Positions 6,524-17,369 are shown, counted from the first letter of the stretch. The stretch is DNA of 45,521 bases from Nitriliruptoraceae bacterium (GCA_003565155.1 PXDB01000097.1:1-45521), one strand, 5' to 3'. Notes: generated by a model not told the origin, from the sequence alone. Translations and numbers: made by a program.

Positions 6524-7336
6524 TCACTCCTCGTCGTCGGTCGGCCAGGCCGGATCACGGCTCTCGCGGTCGGCCAACCACCGGCTCAGTTCGTCGCGGA
6601 GCCCCGTGAGCTCCTCCTCGATCGTGCCGGCGTCGGCAGCGCCCCCACGGGCACGCCACGGCAGGTGGCAGAGCACCGGCGGGAACAGGTGGGAGAACCG
6701 GAACCCCTCCTTCGCCGCCTGCAGGAACGCACGGCCGGCGGGGGAGTCGGGCAGATCGTCCTCGTCCTGCGGCAGGGGCAGATCGACGCGCCACAGCCCG
6801 GTGGTCTCCAGCTCCCGGTCGGCGCCGAGGTGATCGAAGACCTCCAGCATCGCGTTGTTGGTGGCCAGCACGTAGTTGCGGAACACCTCGATGCCGTGCC
6901 GTCGGCCGTGGGAGGACAGCACGCCGAGCAGCAGGGTGCCCGCCCCCAGCCCGTGGTACTCGTCGGCGACGGTGATGGCCGCCTCCGCCACGTGGCGTTG
7001 GTGCGGGTCGCGGATGTAGCGCGCGACGCCGACGCCGGGTACCTCGGGGTGGCGCAGGTCCAGGGCGACGATCGCCTCGTGGTCCACGTGGTCGATGCGG
7101 GTGAGGTAGTCGAGCTGCCGGTCCGTCAGCTCCTCGAGGTCGGTGTGGAAACGCAGGTAGCGAGAGGTCGACGACAACCGCTGGAGCCCCGCCGCGAGCC
7201 GATCACGGTCCTCAGCGCGGATCTGGCGCAGCAGCACCGGGGTGCCGTCGCGCAGTTCGACCCGGCGGCTCCACGTCCCGGGGAGGACCTCGAAGGGGTC
7301 GCGAACCTCGGCGTCGGTACCGGATGACCCAGCCAT
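6524..7336 (-). CDS. GNAT-family acetyltransferase, Pat-like
   Basis: The 270-aa protein starts at ATG 7336 with GGAG 6 nt upstream; the longer reading is not supported. It opens after about 25 residues with VELRDGTPVLLRQIRAEDRD and LSSTSRYLRFHTDLEELT. This resembles the catalytic half of the actinobacterial protein lysine acetyltransferase Pat. The acetyl-CoA loop is EYHGLGAGTLLLGV. Unlike mycobacterial Pat there is no N-terminal cyclic-nucleotide domain. A C-terminal acidic tail (TDDEE) follows an additional helical region. The substrate is unknown; acyl-CoA synthetases are targets of Pat relatives. Confidence 0.75.
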   Translation of the reverse strand: MAGSSGTDAEVRDPFEVLPGTWSRRVELRDGTPVLLRQIRAEDRDRLAAGLQRLSSTSRYLRFHTDLEELTDRQLDYLTRIDHVDHEAIVALDLRHPEVPGVGVARYIRDPHQRHVAEAAITVADEYHGLGAGTLLLGVLSSHGRRHGIEVFRNYVLATNNAMLEVFDHLGADRELETTGLWRVDLPLPQDEDDLPDSPAGRAFLQAAKEGFRFSHLFPPVLCHLPWRARGGAADAGTIEEELTGLRDELSRWLADRESRDPAWPTDDEE

Positions 7337-7444
7337 GTCACGCTCCGTATCAGGGTCACACCCAGCTCCTGAAGAAGCGTACGGCACGGGGCAGCCCGTG
7401 GCCGGGTCGCAAGCCTGGTCCAACGTCCCGGCTTGCGGTGCGTC

Positions 7445-8107
7445 TCAGTCCGTATCCACCGGCAGCGGTCCCGCCACCAGCGGGACGAAGCGGACCGGGG
7501 TCAGCCGCTCCAACTCCGTCAGCGTGCCCTGCCGTACGGTGTAGACGACCACCTGCTGCATCCCCTCGGGTCCCACGGGTGCCACCATCCGGCCGTCCTC
7601 GACGAGCTGGTCGGCGAGCATCGCCGGGAGCTCGCGGGCGGCCGCGGACACCACGATGGCGTCGAACGGGGCGTGCGCCGCGAGCCCACGGGTGCCGTCA
7701 CCGACGACGACCTCCACCCGATCGAGGCCCGTGGCGGCGAGGTTGGCGCGCGCCTGCGCCGCCAGTCCCGCGTAGCGCTCGATGGACCACACCTCGCCGG
7801 CGAGGTGGGCCAGGAGTGCCGTCTGGTACCCGTGCCCGGTGCCGATCTCGAGGGCGCGCTCCTGTCCCGTGAGCTCCAACGCCGCGAGCATCCGGGCGAT
7901 CAGGGAGGGTTGCGAGGTCGTCTGGCCGGACCCGATCGGCAACGGACGGTCGCGCTGCGCCTCGGCGCGGGCGTGAGCAGGGACGAACGACTCCCGGGGG
8001 ACCGCGGCCACCGCATCCAGCACGCGCGGGTCGTTGACCCCGGCCGCACGGGCCGCGGCGACCAGGTGGGGTTCGGAGCGTGATCGACGCATAGGTGCAG
8101 TATGCAT
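7445..8107 (-). CDS. pcm: Protein-L-isoaspartate O-methyltransferase
   Basis: The 220-aa enzyme repairs isoaspartyl residues in aged proteins by SAM-dependent methylation. Visible family marks are PIGSGQTTSQPSLIARML (substrate loop), the SAM site ALEIGTGHGYQTALLAHLAG, then VEVVVGDGTRGLAAHAPFDA and IVVSAAARELP. Length fits the family. ATG 8107 has a GGGGG-containing purine run about 7 nt upstream; ATG 8092 is a second candidate five codons later. It is transcribed divergently from the alpha/beta hydrolase gene that starts at 8259. Confidence 0.9.
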   Translation of the reverse strand: MHTAPMRRSRSEPHLVAAARAAGVNDPRVLDAVAAVPRESFVPAHARAEAQRDRPLPIGSGQTTSQPSLIARMLAALELTGQERALEIGTGHGYQTALLAHLAGEVWSIERYAGLAAQARANLAATGLDRVEVVVGDGTRGLAAHAPFDAIVVSAAARELPAMLADQLVEDGRMVAPVGPEGMQQVVVYTVRQGTLTELERLTPVRFVPLVAGPLPVDTD

Positions 8108-8258
8108 CGTGGCGCCCCCGCGCTCGCCCCGATCGACGACGTGCCGCCTACCGTCGGTGGCAACAGCCCGCGTAGCCGGCCGCACGTCCCACCGTGGCCG
8201 ACGCGCACGCCGCGACGCCCACGGGCTCCACCGGGCCGGCGTCGCAGGGAGGACGGTC

Positions 8259-9140
8259 GTGGTCACCTGGCAGCACCGCAGGGTCCGGGTCGCAGGCCTC
8301 GGCCTGCACCTGCGGCGCGCCGGGCCGGCGGGCGCCCCGGCCGTGGTCGGGCTGCACGGGCTCGGCGACGACGGTGGCTGTCTGGAGGAGGTGGGCGAGC
8401 TGCTCGCCCCGACCCACGACGTGGTCCTCCTCGACGCGCGGGGCCACGGTCGCTCCGACGCGCCAGCGGAGGGCTACACCACTGACCATCACGTCAGCGA
8501 CGTGGTCGGGGTCATCGGCGCGCTGGGCCTGCACCGGCCGGTCCTGCTCGGTCACTCGATGGGCGCCATCACCGCGCTGGTCCTCGCCGGCCGGTCTCCG
8601 GGGATGCCGGGAGGACTGGTGCTCGAGGATCCACCGGCCTGGTGGGCCCGGTCCGGTATCCCCGAACAGGAGCAGCTGGCCCGGACGCGACGCCTGCAGC
8701 GCACGGTGGTCGCCCTCCAGCGGCGCACGCACGCCGAGCTGGTGTCGCTCCAGGGGGAGGCGGCACCGCGCTGGTCGCCCGGCGCGTTGGAGCGCTGGGC
8801 CGAGGCGACCCAACGGCTGGCTCCCGAGGTCGCCGCGTCGTTGCTCGAGCAGCACCGCTCGAACCGGAGCCTGCCCTGGGGTGCGCTGCTGTCCGCCCTG
8901 GCCTGCCCGGTCCTGGTCCTGCACGGCCGACCGGACCTCGGCGGGGCCCTCGGAGCCGCCGAGGCGGCCGCACTGGCAACCTTCAGTGCACGCATCGAGG
9001 TGCGCTACCTCGAAGGTGGCGGACACGCGCTCCGGCACGAACAGCCGGACGCCTACCGGCGGGAGGTCCTCCGGTTCCTGCAGCACGGGCTCACCGGCGA
9101 CGCCCACCGGCGTGCGAGCGGCCGTGAGGTGGTGTTCTGA
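8259..9140 (+). CDS. Alpha/beta-hydrolase
   Basis: A 293-aa soluble hydrolase. GTG 8259 follows AGGGAGG by 6 nt. The fold is evident: VVGLHGLGDDGG gives the oxyanion HG motif, LLDARGHGRSD, and the nucleophile elbow LLGHSMGAITAL. The acid strand is CPVLVLHGRPD and the catalytic His lies in GGGHALRHEQPD. The closest general type is the esterase/haloperoxidase-like group; the substrate cannot be told. A helical cap lies between about residues 130 and 215. Confidence 0.85.
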   Translation: MVTWQHRRVRVAGLGLHLRRAGPAGAPAVVGLHGLGDDGGCLEEVGELLAPTHDVVLLDARGHGRSDAPAEGYTTDHHVSDVVGVIGALGLHRPVLLGHSMGAITALVLAGRSPGMPGGLVLEDPPAWWARSGIPEQEQLARTRRLQRTVVALQRRTHAELVSLQGEAAPRWSPGALERWAEATQRLAPEVAASLLEQHRSNRSLPWGALLSALACPVLVLHGRPDLGGALGAAEAAALATFSARIEVRYLEGGGHALRHEQPDAYRREVLRFLQHGLTGDAHRRASGREVVF

Positions 9141-9159
9141 GGTCGCGACCACCCGCCCC

Positions 9160-9447
9160 TCAGACGGGCAGCTGACCGGTCTCCAACCACTGCTTGAGCG
9201 CGGCGACGCGGGCCGGTGCGACCTCCCGTGCGAACGCACAGTCCGGCGGGTCACCGCACGCCGGGTTCCCGTCGTCGGCGTAGAAGTTGTACAGGCAGTC
9301 GGGACAGCGCACGTCCAGCGTCTCCGGGAGGTACGGGCACTCCGCGTAGTTGCAGGCGCGCGCTCCCTCGCCCGAGGCGAAGTCGTGGTCGCACGCCTCG
9401 CATTGCTGGAAGGTGGGTAGCGGCTTCGGCCGGCGTCGACGTCGCAT
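9160..9447 (-). CDS. Small cysteine-rich zinc-binding protein
   Basis: A 95-aa protein beginning with an Arg-rich run (MRRRRRPK). Cysteines follow in pairs: FQQCEACDHDF, ACNYAECPYLP, VRCPDCLYNFY and ACGDPPDCAF. Their spacing suggests two treble-clef or ribbon zinc sites. The C-terminus is a helix VAALKQWLETGQLPV. ATG 9447 has GGGGAG about 9 nt upstream. The family was not recognised. It is divergent from the Mut7-C gene, whose C-terminus also carries a zinc ribbon; a shared role in RNA handling is only a guess. Confidence 0.65.
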   Translation of the reverse strand: MRRRRRPKPLPTFQQCEACDHDFASGEGARACNYAECPYLPETLDVRCPDCLYNFYADDGNPACGDPPDCAFAREVAPARVAALKQWLETGQLPV

Positions 9448-9619
9448 GCGGTGGTGCTCCCCTCGTCCTGGGGCCCCATCCTGTCGACGCGCTGCGCGAC
9501 CGCACAGGGGCCGCGGACCCGGACGTCCGGGCCGGAGGACCGCACGGCAGCGCCGCGCGTGGGCAGTGTCGCCCGGCAACCTCGGTCGCACCGCCGCCGC
9601 CGGCCCTACCCTCGGCCCG

Positions 9620-10354
9620 GTGGACACCACGGTTGAACTCCGCGGTTCGCTGGCCGACCTCGTGCGCCACCCGGCGCGCACCGTGCCCGTCGGCGCGCCC
9701 CGCAGCGTGAAGGACCTGATCGAGTCGGTCGGCATCCCCCACACCGAGGTGGCCGCGATCACCGTCGACGGCGCCCCGGTCGACCTCACCCACCGGGTCA
9801 ACGGCGGGGAACGCATCGTCGCGTGGCCGCCGGAGCACCCGGACGCCCACCAGGTCGGTCGCTGGTTGCTGCCGGTGCCGCCGCCGTACCGACGGTTCGT
9901 GCTGGACGTCCACCTCGGCGCCCTCACCCGGCGACTGCGCCTGTTGGGCTTCGACTGCTGGTACCGGACCCGGGCGGAGGACCGGCTGCTCGCGGACGTC
10001 GCGGTGTCCGAGGCCCGGATCCTGCTCACCCGCGACCGACAGCTCCTGATGCGTCGTGCGATCGTGCACGGGTACTGCCCCCGTTCCGATCATCCCGACA
10101 CCCAGCTCGCCGAGGTGGCGGCGCGGTACCGGTTGGGTCCGCGCGCGTCCCCGCTGACCCGGTGTGCCGCGTGCAACGGCATGCTGCGACCCGTGCCCCT
10201 CGCCGAGGTCGTGGCCGAGGTGCCGCCGAGGACCCGGCGCGCCATCGACCGCTACGCCCGCTGCAGTGGGTGCGGGAAGGTGTACTGGCCGGGCTCGCAT
10301 CTCGGGGCGATCGAGGGGATCCTGCGCGGCGCCGGTGTCGGCCTCAACCGCTGA
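9620..10354 (+). CDS. Ubiquitin-fold / Mut7-C RNase-domain protein
   Basis: A 244-aa protein with two domains. Residues 1-75 form a beta-grasp (Ub-Mut7C) unit: VELRGSLADLV, SVKDLIESVGIPHTEV, VNGGERIVAWP. Residues about 92-235 form the Mut7-C domain: FVLDVHLGALTRRLRLLGFD with Asp96, ILLTRDRQLL with Asp139, and a zinc ribbon CAACNGML / CSGCGKVYWPGSH (Cys182, 185, 215, 218). Mut7-C is related to PIN nucleases and is predicted to cut RNA. GTG 9620 was taken because the beta-grasp domain begins there. Divergent from the zinc protein gene. Confidence 0.85.
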   Translation: MDTTVELRGSLADLVRHPARTVPVGAPRSVKDLIESVGIPHTEVAAITVDGAPVDLTHRVNGGERIVAWPPEHPDAHQVGRWLLPVPPPYRRFVLDVHLGALTRRLRLLGFDCWYRTRAEDRLLADVAVSEARILLTRDRQLLMRRAIVHGYCPRSDHPDTQLAEVAARYRLGPRASPLTRCAACNGMLRPVPLAEVVAEVPPRTRRAIDRYARCSGCGKVYWPGSHLGAIEGILRGAGVGLNR

Positions 10355-10585
10355 GCGGTAGCCCGGTCGGCAGCACGACCTCGGATCACCGGATGGAGCG
10401 GGCGACGACGTACGGGCACCAGGAGCGACCCTTGGGCCGTGTCGGGACGGGACCACCGCCCGTAGCTGCACCAGGCCGACGCGTGTCATCGTCGATCTCG
10501 GCCCCGCACCGTCGCGGGGCGACGTGGACGGGCGCGGCAGTTCCGGCGCACCGGCCTGCCGACATCGCAGGGACAGGAGCGCACC

Positions 10586-11113
10586 ATGGCAGCAGGGCAG
10601 GAGCACGGCCGGATCGTGGTGGGCGTCGACGGGTCCGCCGCTGCCCGCGAGGCACTCGCGTGGGCGTACCGCCACGCCGCACGGACCGGAGACGCCCTCC
10701 ACCTCGTGACGACCTACGAGGTGAGTGGGGGGTCCAACCCCTACTCCGGCTCCTACGCCTACGCCCCGGACGCACGTATCGCCGCCCACCTGACGGAAGC
10801 GGAGGCGAGGTGGCGTGAGGACAAGCACCTCATGGCACAGGAGCGGGCGGAGGGGATGCTGGCGGATCTGGTCCGGGACGTCCGAGCGGACGCGGCGGAC
10901 GTGGTGGCCACGGGCGGCCGCGTGGTGGTCACCACCGAGGCCATCGCCGGGGCGCGGCCGGCGCAGGCGCTGCTGGAGTGCTCCCGTCGCGCGGACCTGT
11001 TGGTGGTCGGATCCCGCGGTCTCGGCGGGTTCAAGGGGTTGCTCCTGGGGTCGGTGTCGCAGCAGTGCGTCCAGCACGCCCACTGCCCCGTCGTGGTGGT
11101 ACGCACCGACTGA
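10586..11113 (+). CDS. Universal stress protein, UspA family
   Basis: A 175-aa single-domain USP. It begins IVVGVDGSAAAREALAWAYR and ends with the ATP-binding signature VVGSRGLGGFKGLLLGSVSQ, followed by CPVVVV. The nucleotide-binding version of the fold is therefore likely. GGAG lies 7 nt before ATG 10586. An insertion rich in Tyr, Ser and Gly (GSNPYSGSYAYAPDAR) lies between strand 2 and helix 2. The CBS-pair gene follows on the same strand after 91 nt; both are typical adenine-nucleotide sensors. Confidence 0.9.
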   Translation: MAAGQEHGRIVVGVDGSAAAREALAWAYRHAARTGDALHLVTTYEVSGGSNPYSGSYAYAPDARIAAHLTEAEARWREDKHLMAQERAEGMLADLVRDVRADAADVVATGGRVVVTTEAIAGARPAQALLECSRRADLLVVGSRGLGGFKGLLLGSVSQQCVQHAHCPVVVVRTD

Positions 11114-11204
11114 CGCAGCTCCCGCCACGGCTGCTGGACGGCCCGGCGACGGTCTGCGACCATCGGCGTCCGGGGAGGGGAGACCCCGGGGGAGCGGAGG
11201 GAGC

Positions 11205-11645
11205 ATGGCTGCCAGGATCGCGGACCTGCTGGCGGAGAAGGGCGGCGACGTCGTCACCGTCGGCGACACCGCCACCATCGCCGAGGTGGTGGCGCTGCTG
11301 ACCCGTCACCGCATCGGGGCGGTGGTGGTCGTCGACGACGGGGATCTGCCGCTGGGGATCGTCAGCGAACGCGACGTGGTCCAGGCGCTGGCCCACGACG
11401 GCACCGACGTGCTCGCGACACCCGTCACCGCGGTGATGGGTACCGACGTGCCCGCGTGCACACCGAAGGCCAGGGTCGACGACGTCGCCGCGCTGATGAC
11501 CCAGGGGCGGCACCGTCACGTCCCCGTCGTCGTCGGTGGGACGCTGCTCGGCATCGTGTCGGTGGGCGACGTGGTGCGCTCACGGATCGAGGACCTCTCG
11601 GAGACCGCGGAGCAGCTCCGCGCCTACGTCGCCGGCGGCTACTGA
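11205..11645 (+). CDS. CBS-pair domain protein
   Basis: A 146-aa protein formed of two CBS domains and little else. The first is VTVGDTATIAEVVALLTRHR, GAVVVVDDGDLPLGIVSERD. The second begins CTPKARVDDVAALMTQGRHR and includes VVVGGTLLGIVSVGDVV. Such stand-alone pairs bind adenosyl nucleotides or sense redox and energy state and regulate partner proteins. ATG 11205 follows a purine run GGAGCGGAGGGAGC. It sits downstream of UspA in the same direction, perhaps co-transcribed. Confidence 0.9.
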   Translation: MAARIADLLAEKGGDVVTVGDTATIAEVVALLTRHRIGAVVVVDDGDLPLGIVSERDVVQALAHDGTDVLATPVTAVMGTDVPACTPKARVDDVAALMTQGRHRHVPVVVGGTLLGIVSVGDVVRSRIEDLSETAEQLRAYVAGGY

Positions 11646-11809
11646 CCCCCGCGCTGACGGGCGGCGCGCAGCGACCCCGCGTCGCTGCGCGGCACCGTGC
11701 GGTGAGCCGGGACCCGCCAGGAGGGGACGCTCGGCCCTCTCGGCCAGGGCCCCTCGCCCGCGTCGGTGACCGCGCGTCGGGGCCACCCTGACCCGGTCAG
11801 GAGGTCGTC

Positions 11810-13255
11810 GTGCTCGCCCACTCCCCGACGCGCTGGCTGGACCACCGCCTGCGCCGGCTGCTCCTCGCCGTCGTCGCGCTCACCATGGTGGTCGCGCCGC
11901 TGGTGACCGCCGGTGTGGCCGCCGCGACGGAGACCGACGACGTGGCCGGGTCGACCACACGCGCGGCGGGGGAGGTCGACGAGGAGCTCGCCGGCGCGGT
12001 CACCGAGGACGGTCGTGTCGAGCTGCTGTACTTCGGCACCGAGACCTGCCCCTTCTGCCAGCAGATGGAGGTCTACCTCGCCGATCTGGAGGAGACCTTC
12101 GGCGCCGACCTCGAGATCGTCACGCACGAGGTGGCCGAGGCGCACGCCCACGCCCGCTGGGAGGCGGAGCTCGAGGCCCGGGGCCACACCGCCTCGGGGG
12201 TGCCGACTACGATCCTCGGCGACCGTGTCTGGGTGGGCTTCAACGAGCAGGTCTCGCGGGAGATCACGCGGGCGGTCGCGACCGTGGCCGCGAGCGATGC
12301 GGTCGCCGGGCAGGACGACGGTGACGCGCAGGACGGCGGTCACGCGCAGGACGAGGCGGCTGCGGACGTCACCGACGTGGCCGAACCCGGCGACACCTCC
12401 ATCCGGATGCCGATCGTCGGGGAGGTCGAGCTGGCGGATCGCTCGGCCGTCGGCGTCACCGCGTTGATCGCCTTCGTCGACGGGTTCAACCCCTGTTCGC
12501 TGTGGGTGCTGGCGGTACTGCTCGCCATGGTCCTCAACGTCGGTGCGTCCCGGGGGCGCATCATCGCGGTCGGGGTGACCTTCCTGACCGTGACGGGGCT
12601 GATCTACGGCGCCTTCATCGTGGGGGTGTTCACCGTCGTCGGGCTGCTGGCCAACATCGCGGTGATCGGCTGGGTCGTCGGCGCGATCGCGCTGCTGTTC
12701 GGCATCGTCAACATCAAGGACTTCTTCGCCTACAAGCAGGGCCTGTCCTTCACCATCCCCGACCGCTTCAAGCCCCGCATCTACCGCGGCGGACGCGCGA
12801 TCCGCGACGAGCAGCGACCCCTTCCGGCGGTGCTGGCGACCACGGTGGTGCTGGCGGCCGGTGTCGCGGTGATCGAGCTGCCCTGCACCATGGGCTTCCC
12901 GGTGGTGTGGACGGGCACGCTGCAGACCATGGGCATCACCGACGGCACGACCTTCGCGGGCCTGCTCGCCCTCTACCTGCTGATCTACGTCGGGCTGGAG
13001 CTGGTGCTGTTCGGGATCGTGGTCGCCACGATGCGCATCACCCGGTTCGAGGAGCGCCACGGGCGCTGGCTGAAGCTGATCGGCGGCTCGCTGATGGTCG
13101 TCCTCGGTGTGGCGATGGTGTGGTTCCGGCAGCTGCTCGACAACCTGACGGGGCTGCTGTGGCTGACCCTGATCGCCGTCGGGCTCACCGGGGCCCTCGC
13201 CGGCGTCAACCGGGTGATCGCCGCGAACCGGGATCGGGTCGGCAGCGACCGTTAG
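11810..13255 (+). CDS. Thioredoxin domain fused to a DsbD/CcdA-like transmembrane reductase
   Basis: A 481-aa membrane protein. Residues 1-40 hold a signal or anchor helix. Residues 65-160 form a thioredoxin-like domain with LLYFGTETCPFCQQMEVYL (CPFC at 80-83) and the cis-Pro VPTTILG. An acidic Gln/Asp/Gly linker spans 165-195. Residues 212-465 hold about six helices with two paired single cysteines, GFNPCS (Cys229) and ELPCTMGFP (Cys359), the layout by which CcdA/DsbD carries electrons across the membrane. GTG 11810 has CAGGAGG 5 nt upstream. It probably moves reducing power to an extracytoplasmic acceptor; no apocytochrome genes are nearby. Confidence 0.8.
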   Translation: MLAHSPTRWLDHRLRRLLLAVVALTMVVAPLVTAGVAAATETDDVAGSTTRAAGEVDEELAGAVTEDGRVELLYFGTETCPFCQQMEVYLADLEETFGADLEIVTHEVAEAHAHARWEAELEARGHTASGVPTTILGDRVWVGFNEQVSREITRAVATVAASDAVAGQDDGDAQDGGHAQDEAAADVTDVAEPGDTSIRMPIVGEVELADRSAVGVTALIAFVDGFNPCSLWVLAVLLAMVLNVGASRGRIIAVGVTFLTVTGLIYGAFIVGVFTVVGLLANIAVIGWVVGAIALLFGIVNIKDFFAYKQGLSFTIPDRFKPRIYRGGRAIRDEQRPLPAVLATTVVLAAGVAVIELPCTMGFPVVWTGTLQTMGITDGTTFAGLLALYLLIYVGLELVLFGIVVATMRITRFEERHGRWLKLIGGSLMVVLGVAMVWFRQLLDNLTGLLWLTLIAVGLTGALAGVNRVIAANRDRVGSDR

Positions 13256-13261
13256 GGGATC

Positions 13262-13969
13262 TCACCGTGCACAGCTCGGTTCCCGCCGCAGCACCCACAG
13301 GTCGGGCACGACGCGGCCCCCACCGATCCGGGCCAGGTTGGCGAACCCGAACCGGGCGTAGAAGCCGAGGTTGACGGGGTCGGTGGTGTGCAGCCACACC
13401 GCCAGGCCGTCCTCGTCGCACCGGTGCAGCACGTGCTCGAGCAGCAGGCGCGCCAGCCCCTGTCCGCGACGGTCGGGGTCGGTGGCCAGCAGCGCGAGGT
13501 AGGTGGCCGGGGGCGCTGCGGCACGTTGGAAGGCCGCCTGGCGCTGCGTGGTCATCCGCCCGAGTGCCCCCGTGTCGCGCAGCAGCGTGCGCAGCAGACG
13601 TGGGGCTGCCGCCACCACGGTGCGCGCCTCGGTCGCGAGCTCCACCGCCAGGCGCAGGGTGGAGGGCAGCGAACCGGGCCGCCGGTGGGGCGGGTACCAC
13701 AGCGCGAGACCAGCGAGCTGCCCGTCCACCTCGACGCCGTAGGCGCTGGCCGTCGGCAGGCAGGTGCGCACCTCGTGGGCCATGAACCGGGTCGCGATGC
13801 GGTGCCGTGCGGTGGCATCGGGCAGGGCCACGGTGAGCAGCGGGTCGTGGGAGAAGGCACGGGCGAGCAGCCCGGCCGCCACCTCGACGTCGCCGTCACC
13901 CAGCAGGCGGACGCGGGGCTCGCGGGCGGGCGGGCCGGTGTCGTCCTCCACCTCGCTGCCCTCCGCCAC
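13262..13969 (-). CDS. GNAT-family N-acetyltransferase
   Basis: A 235-aa protein. The fold begins RVRLLGDGDVEVAAGLLARA with FSHDPLLTVALPD. The acetyl-CoA site is LLATDPDRRGQGLARLLLEH. It ends LGFYARFGFANLARIGGGRV, the common last strands of this subgroup. A central helical insert (about residues 95-150) is larger than in small GNATs and may form the acceptor pocket. The start is GTG 13969 with AAGGGA upstream. It converges with the thioredoxin-fusion gene, the two stops only 6 nt apart. The substrate is unknown. Confidence 0.8.
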   Translation of the reverse strand: MAEGSEVEDDTGPPAREPRVRLLGDGDVEVAAGLLARAFSHDPLLTVALPDATARHRIATRFMAHEVRTCLPTASAYGVEVDGQLAGLALWYPPHRRPGSLPSTLRLAVELATEARTVVAAAPRLLRTLLRDTGALGRMTTQRQAAFQRAAAPPATYLALLATDPDRRGQGLARLLLEHVLHRCDEDGLAVWLHTTDPVNLGFYARFGFANLARIGGGRVVPDLWVLRREPSCAR

Positions 13970-13995
13970 GCCGTCCCTTCGGTCCTGGGCTGCGG

Positions 13996-15864
<1,869 letters not shown>

Positions 15865-15957
15865 GGGAACACCAGGTGGGTGAGGAGGGCAGAGCGCCTT
15901 CGCCGTGGGTGCGCGGGCGCGCCGGGAGCCGAGGTGGCTCGTCGAGGAGCGGGCAGC

Positions 15958-17268
15958 CTACCCGGGGGGCGCGGCCGCCTTCGCCCGGTCGATGGCGGTC
16001 TGGGTGAGGCGGGGGGAGGCCGTGGCGAGCAGCGCCACGTGCACCGCAGCCGCGAAGGCGAAGGGTGCGCGCAGGCCGGCGGGCCGGCTCGCGGTCTCCT
16101 CCACCAGCCGGACCAGCCCACCGCCGAACAGGGTGCCGAGCGGCATCACCCCCCAACCGAAGAACCGGTACACGCTGTTGACCCGACCGAGCAGGTCGTC
16201 GGGGATCAGGGTCTGGCGCAGGGAGACGGTGACGACGTTCCAGGTCACCGCGGTGAAGGAGTAGACGGCGAAGGCCACTCCGGCCAGCACCGGGGAGGAT
16301 GTCAGCGCGATCACCGCGAAGCCGAGGATCGGGGCGGCCACCGTCAGCACCAGGGAGCGACCGCTGCCGAGCCGGGCCGTCAGCGACGGTGCGAGCACGC
16401 TGCCGAGCAGCCCGCCGAGGCTGCCGGTGGCCAGCAGCAGCCCGAAGCCGAGCCCGTCGAGGTGCAGCAGTTCCTGCGCGAACAGCACGAAGGTCGCCAT
16501 CGTCGCTGCGGCGATGCCGTTCATCGCGGCCAGCGCCAGGGCCAGCACCCGCAACAGCCGGTGGCGCCACAGCCACCGCAGCCCCTCGGCGATCTGGGTG
16601 CGCATCGACGGTCGGTCCCCGGCGTCCGGCTGCGGGGTGCGGAAGCGACCGGGGATGGCGGCGATCAGCGCGGCGGACACCGCCGCGGTGGCGGCGTCGA
16701 TCGCGAAGGGCAGGGAGAGTGCCACACCCACCAGCGCACCGGCCACGGGCCGTGCGACGAAGTCGGCGATCACCATCTGCGCGCCCATGAGGTTGCCGTT
16801 GGCACGTTCGAGGTTCGCCCGCGGGACCAGGGAGGGCAGCAGGGCCTGGGAGGTGTTGTCGAACACCACCTCGCACATCCCCAGCCCGAAGGCGGCGAGG
16901 TAGAGCAGGGGCAGAGAGGCGACGTCGAGCAGGATCGCCGCGGACAACCCGGTGGCGATCACCGCGCGCAGGCTGTTGGCCGCCACCATCAGCCGGCGGC
17001 GATCGAAACGGTCGGTGAGCCCCCCCGCCTGGAGGGAGAACACCAGCCACGGCAGCCGGCTGGCCAGCGCCACACCGGCGATCGCCAACGCGTCGCGGGT
17101 CAGCAGGGAAGCGAGCCAGGGCAGGGCGAGGGAGACCAGGCCGTCACCGAGGTTGGAGCTGGCCACCGCCCCCCACAGGCGCCAGTATCGGGCGTCCAGC
17201 CCGGCCATCCGCCGCCGCCAGCGCCCACCGGCGCGGGCGGCGGGCTCGTCGGCTCCCGGTCGGCTCAT
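15958..17268 (-). CDS. MFS transporter, enterobactin-exporter-like
   Basis: A 436-aa protein with about twelve hydrophobic segments. The loop 2-3 signature is GGLTDRFDRRRLMVAANSLR, and SLRQTLIPDDLLGRVNSVYR lies late in the second half. This is the subgroup that includes EntS-type exporters and many actinobacterial drug-efflux proteins. The substrate is not predictable. ATG 17268 is used; the longer reading adds a basic, low-quality N-terminus. It is divergent from the histidine kinase gene across a 294-nt region with two inverted repeats. Confidence 0.85.
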   Translation of the reverse strand: MSRPGADEPAARAGGRWRRRMAGLDARYWRLWGAVASSNLGDGLVSLALPWLASLLTRDALAIAGVALASRLPWLVFSLQAGGLTDRFDRRRLMVAANSLRAVIATGLSAAILLDVASLPLLYLAAFGLGMCEVVFDNTSQALLPSLVPRANLERANGNLMGAQMVIADFVARPVAGALVGVALSLPFAIDAATAAVSAALIAAIPGRFRTPQPDAGDRPSMRTQIAEGLRWLWRHRLLRVLALALAAMNGIAAATMATFVLFAQELLHLDGLGFGLLLATGSLGGLLGSVLAPSLTARLGSGRSLVLTVAAPILGFAVIALTSSPVLAGVAFAVYSFTAVTWNVVTVSLRQTLIPDDLLGRVNSVYRFFGWGVMPLGTLFGGGLVRLVEETASRPAGLRAPFAFAAAVHVALLATASPRLTQTAIDRAKAAAPPG

Positions 17269-17369
17269 CTCGTCGCTCGCTGCGCTCGGGCGGGTCCGTC
17301 GCTGCCGGCGCGCGGGGTGGCGCAGCCGCACGGCAGCCTACGGGGGTCGGGAGGCGGGAGGCGCCGTGG

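Noticed and set aside
5570-7327. Plus-strand open reading of 585 codons
   Set aside because: Its second half is antisense to the GNAT gene and has no domain; only the short patch at 6302-6523 has a mild coding signal.
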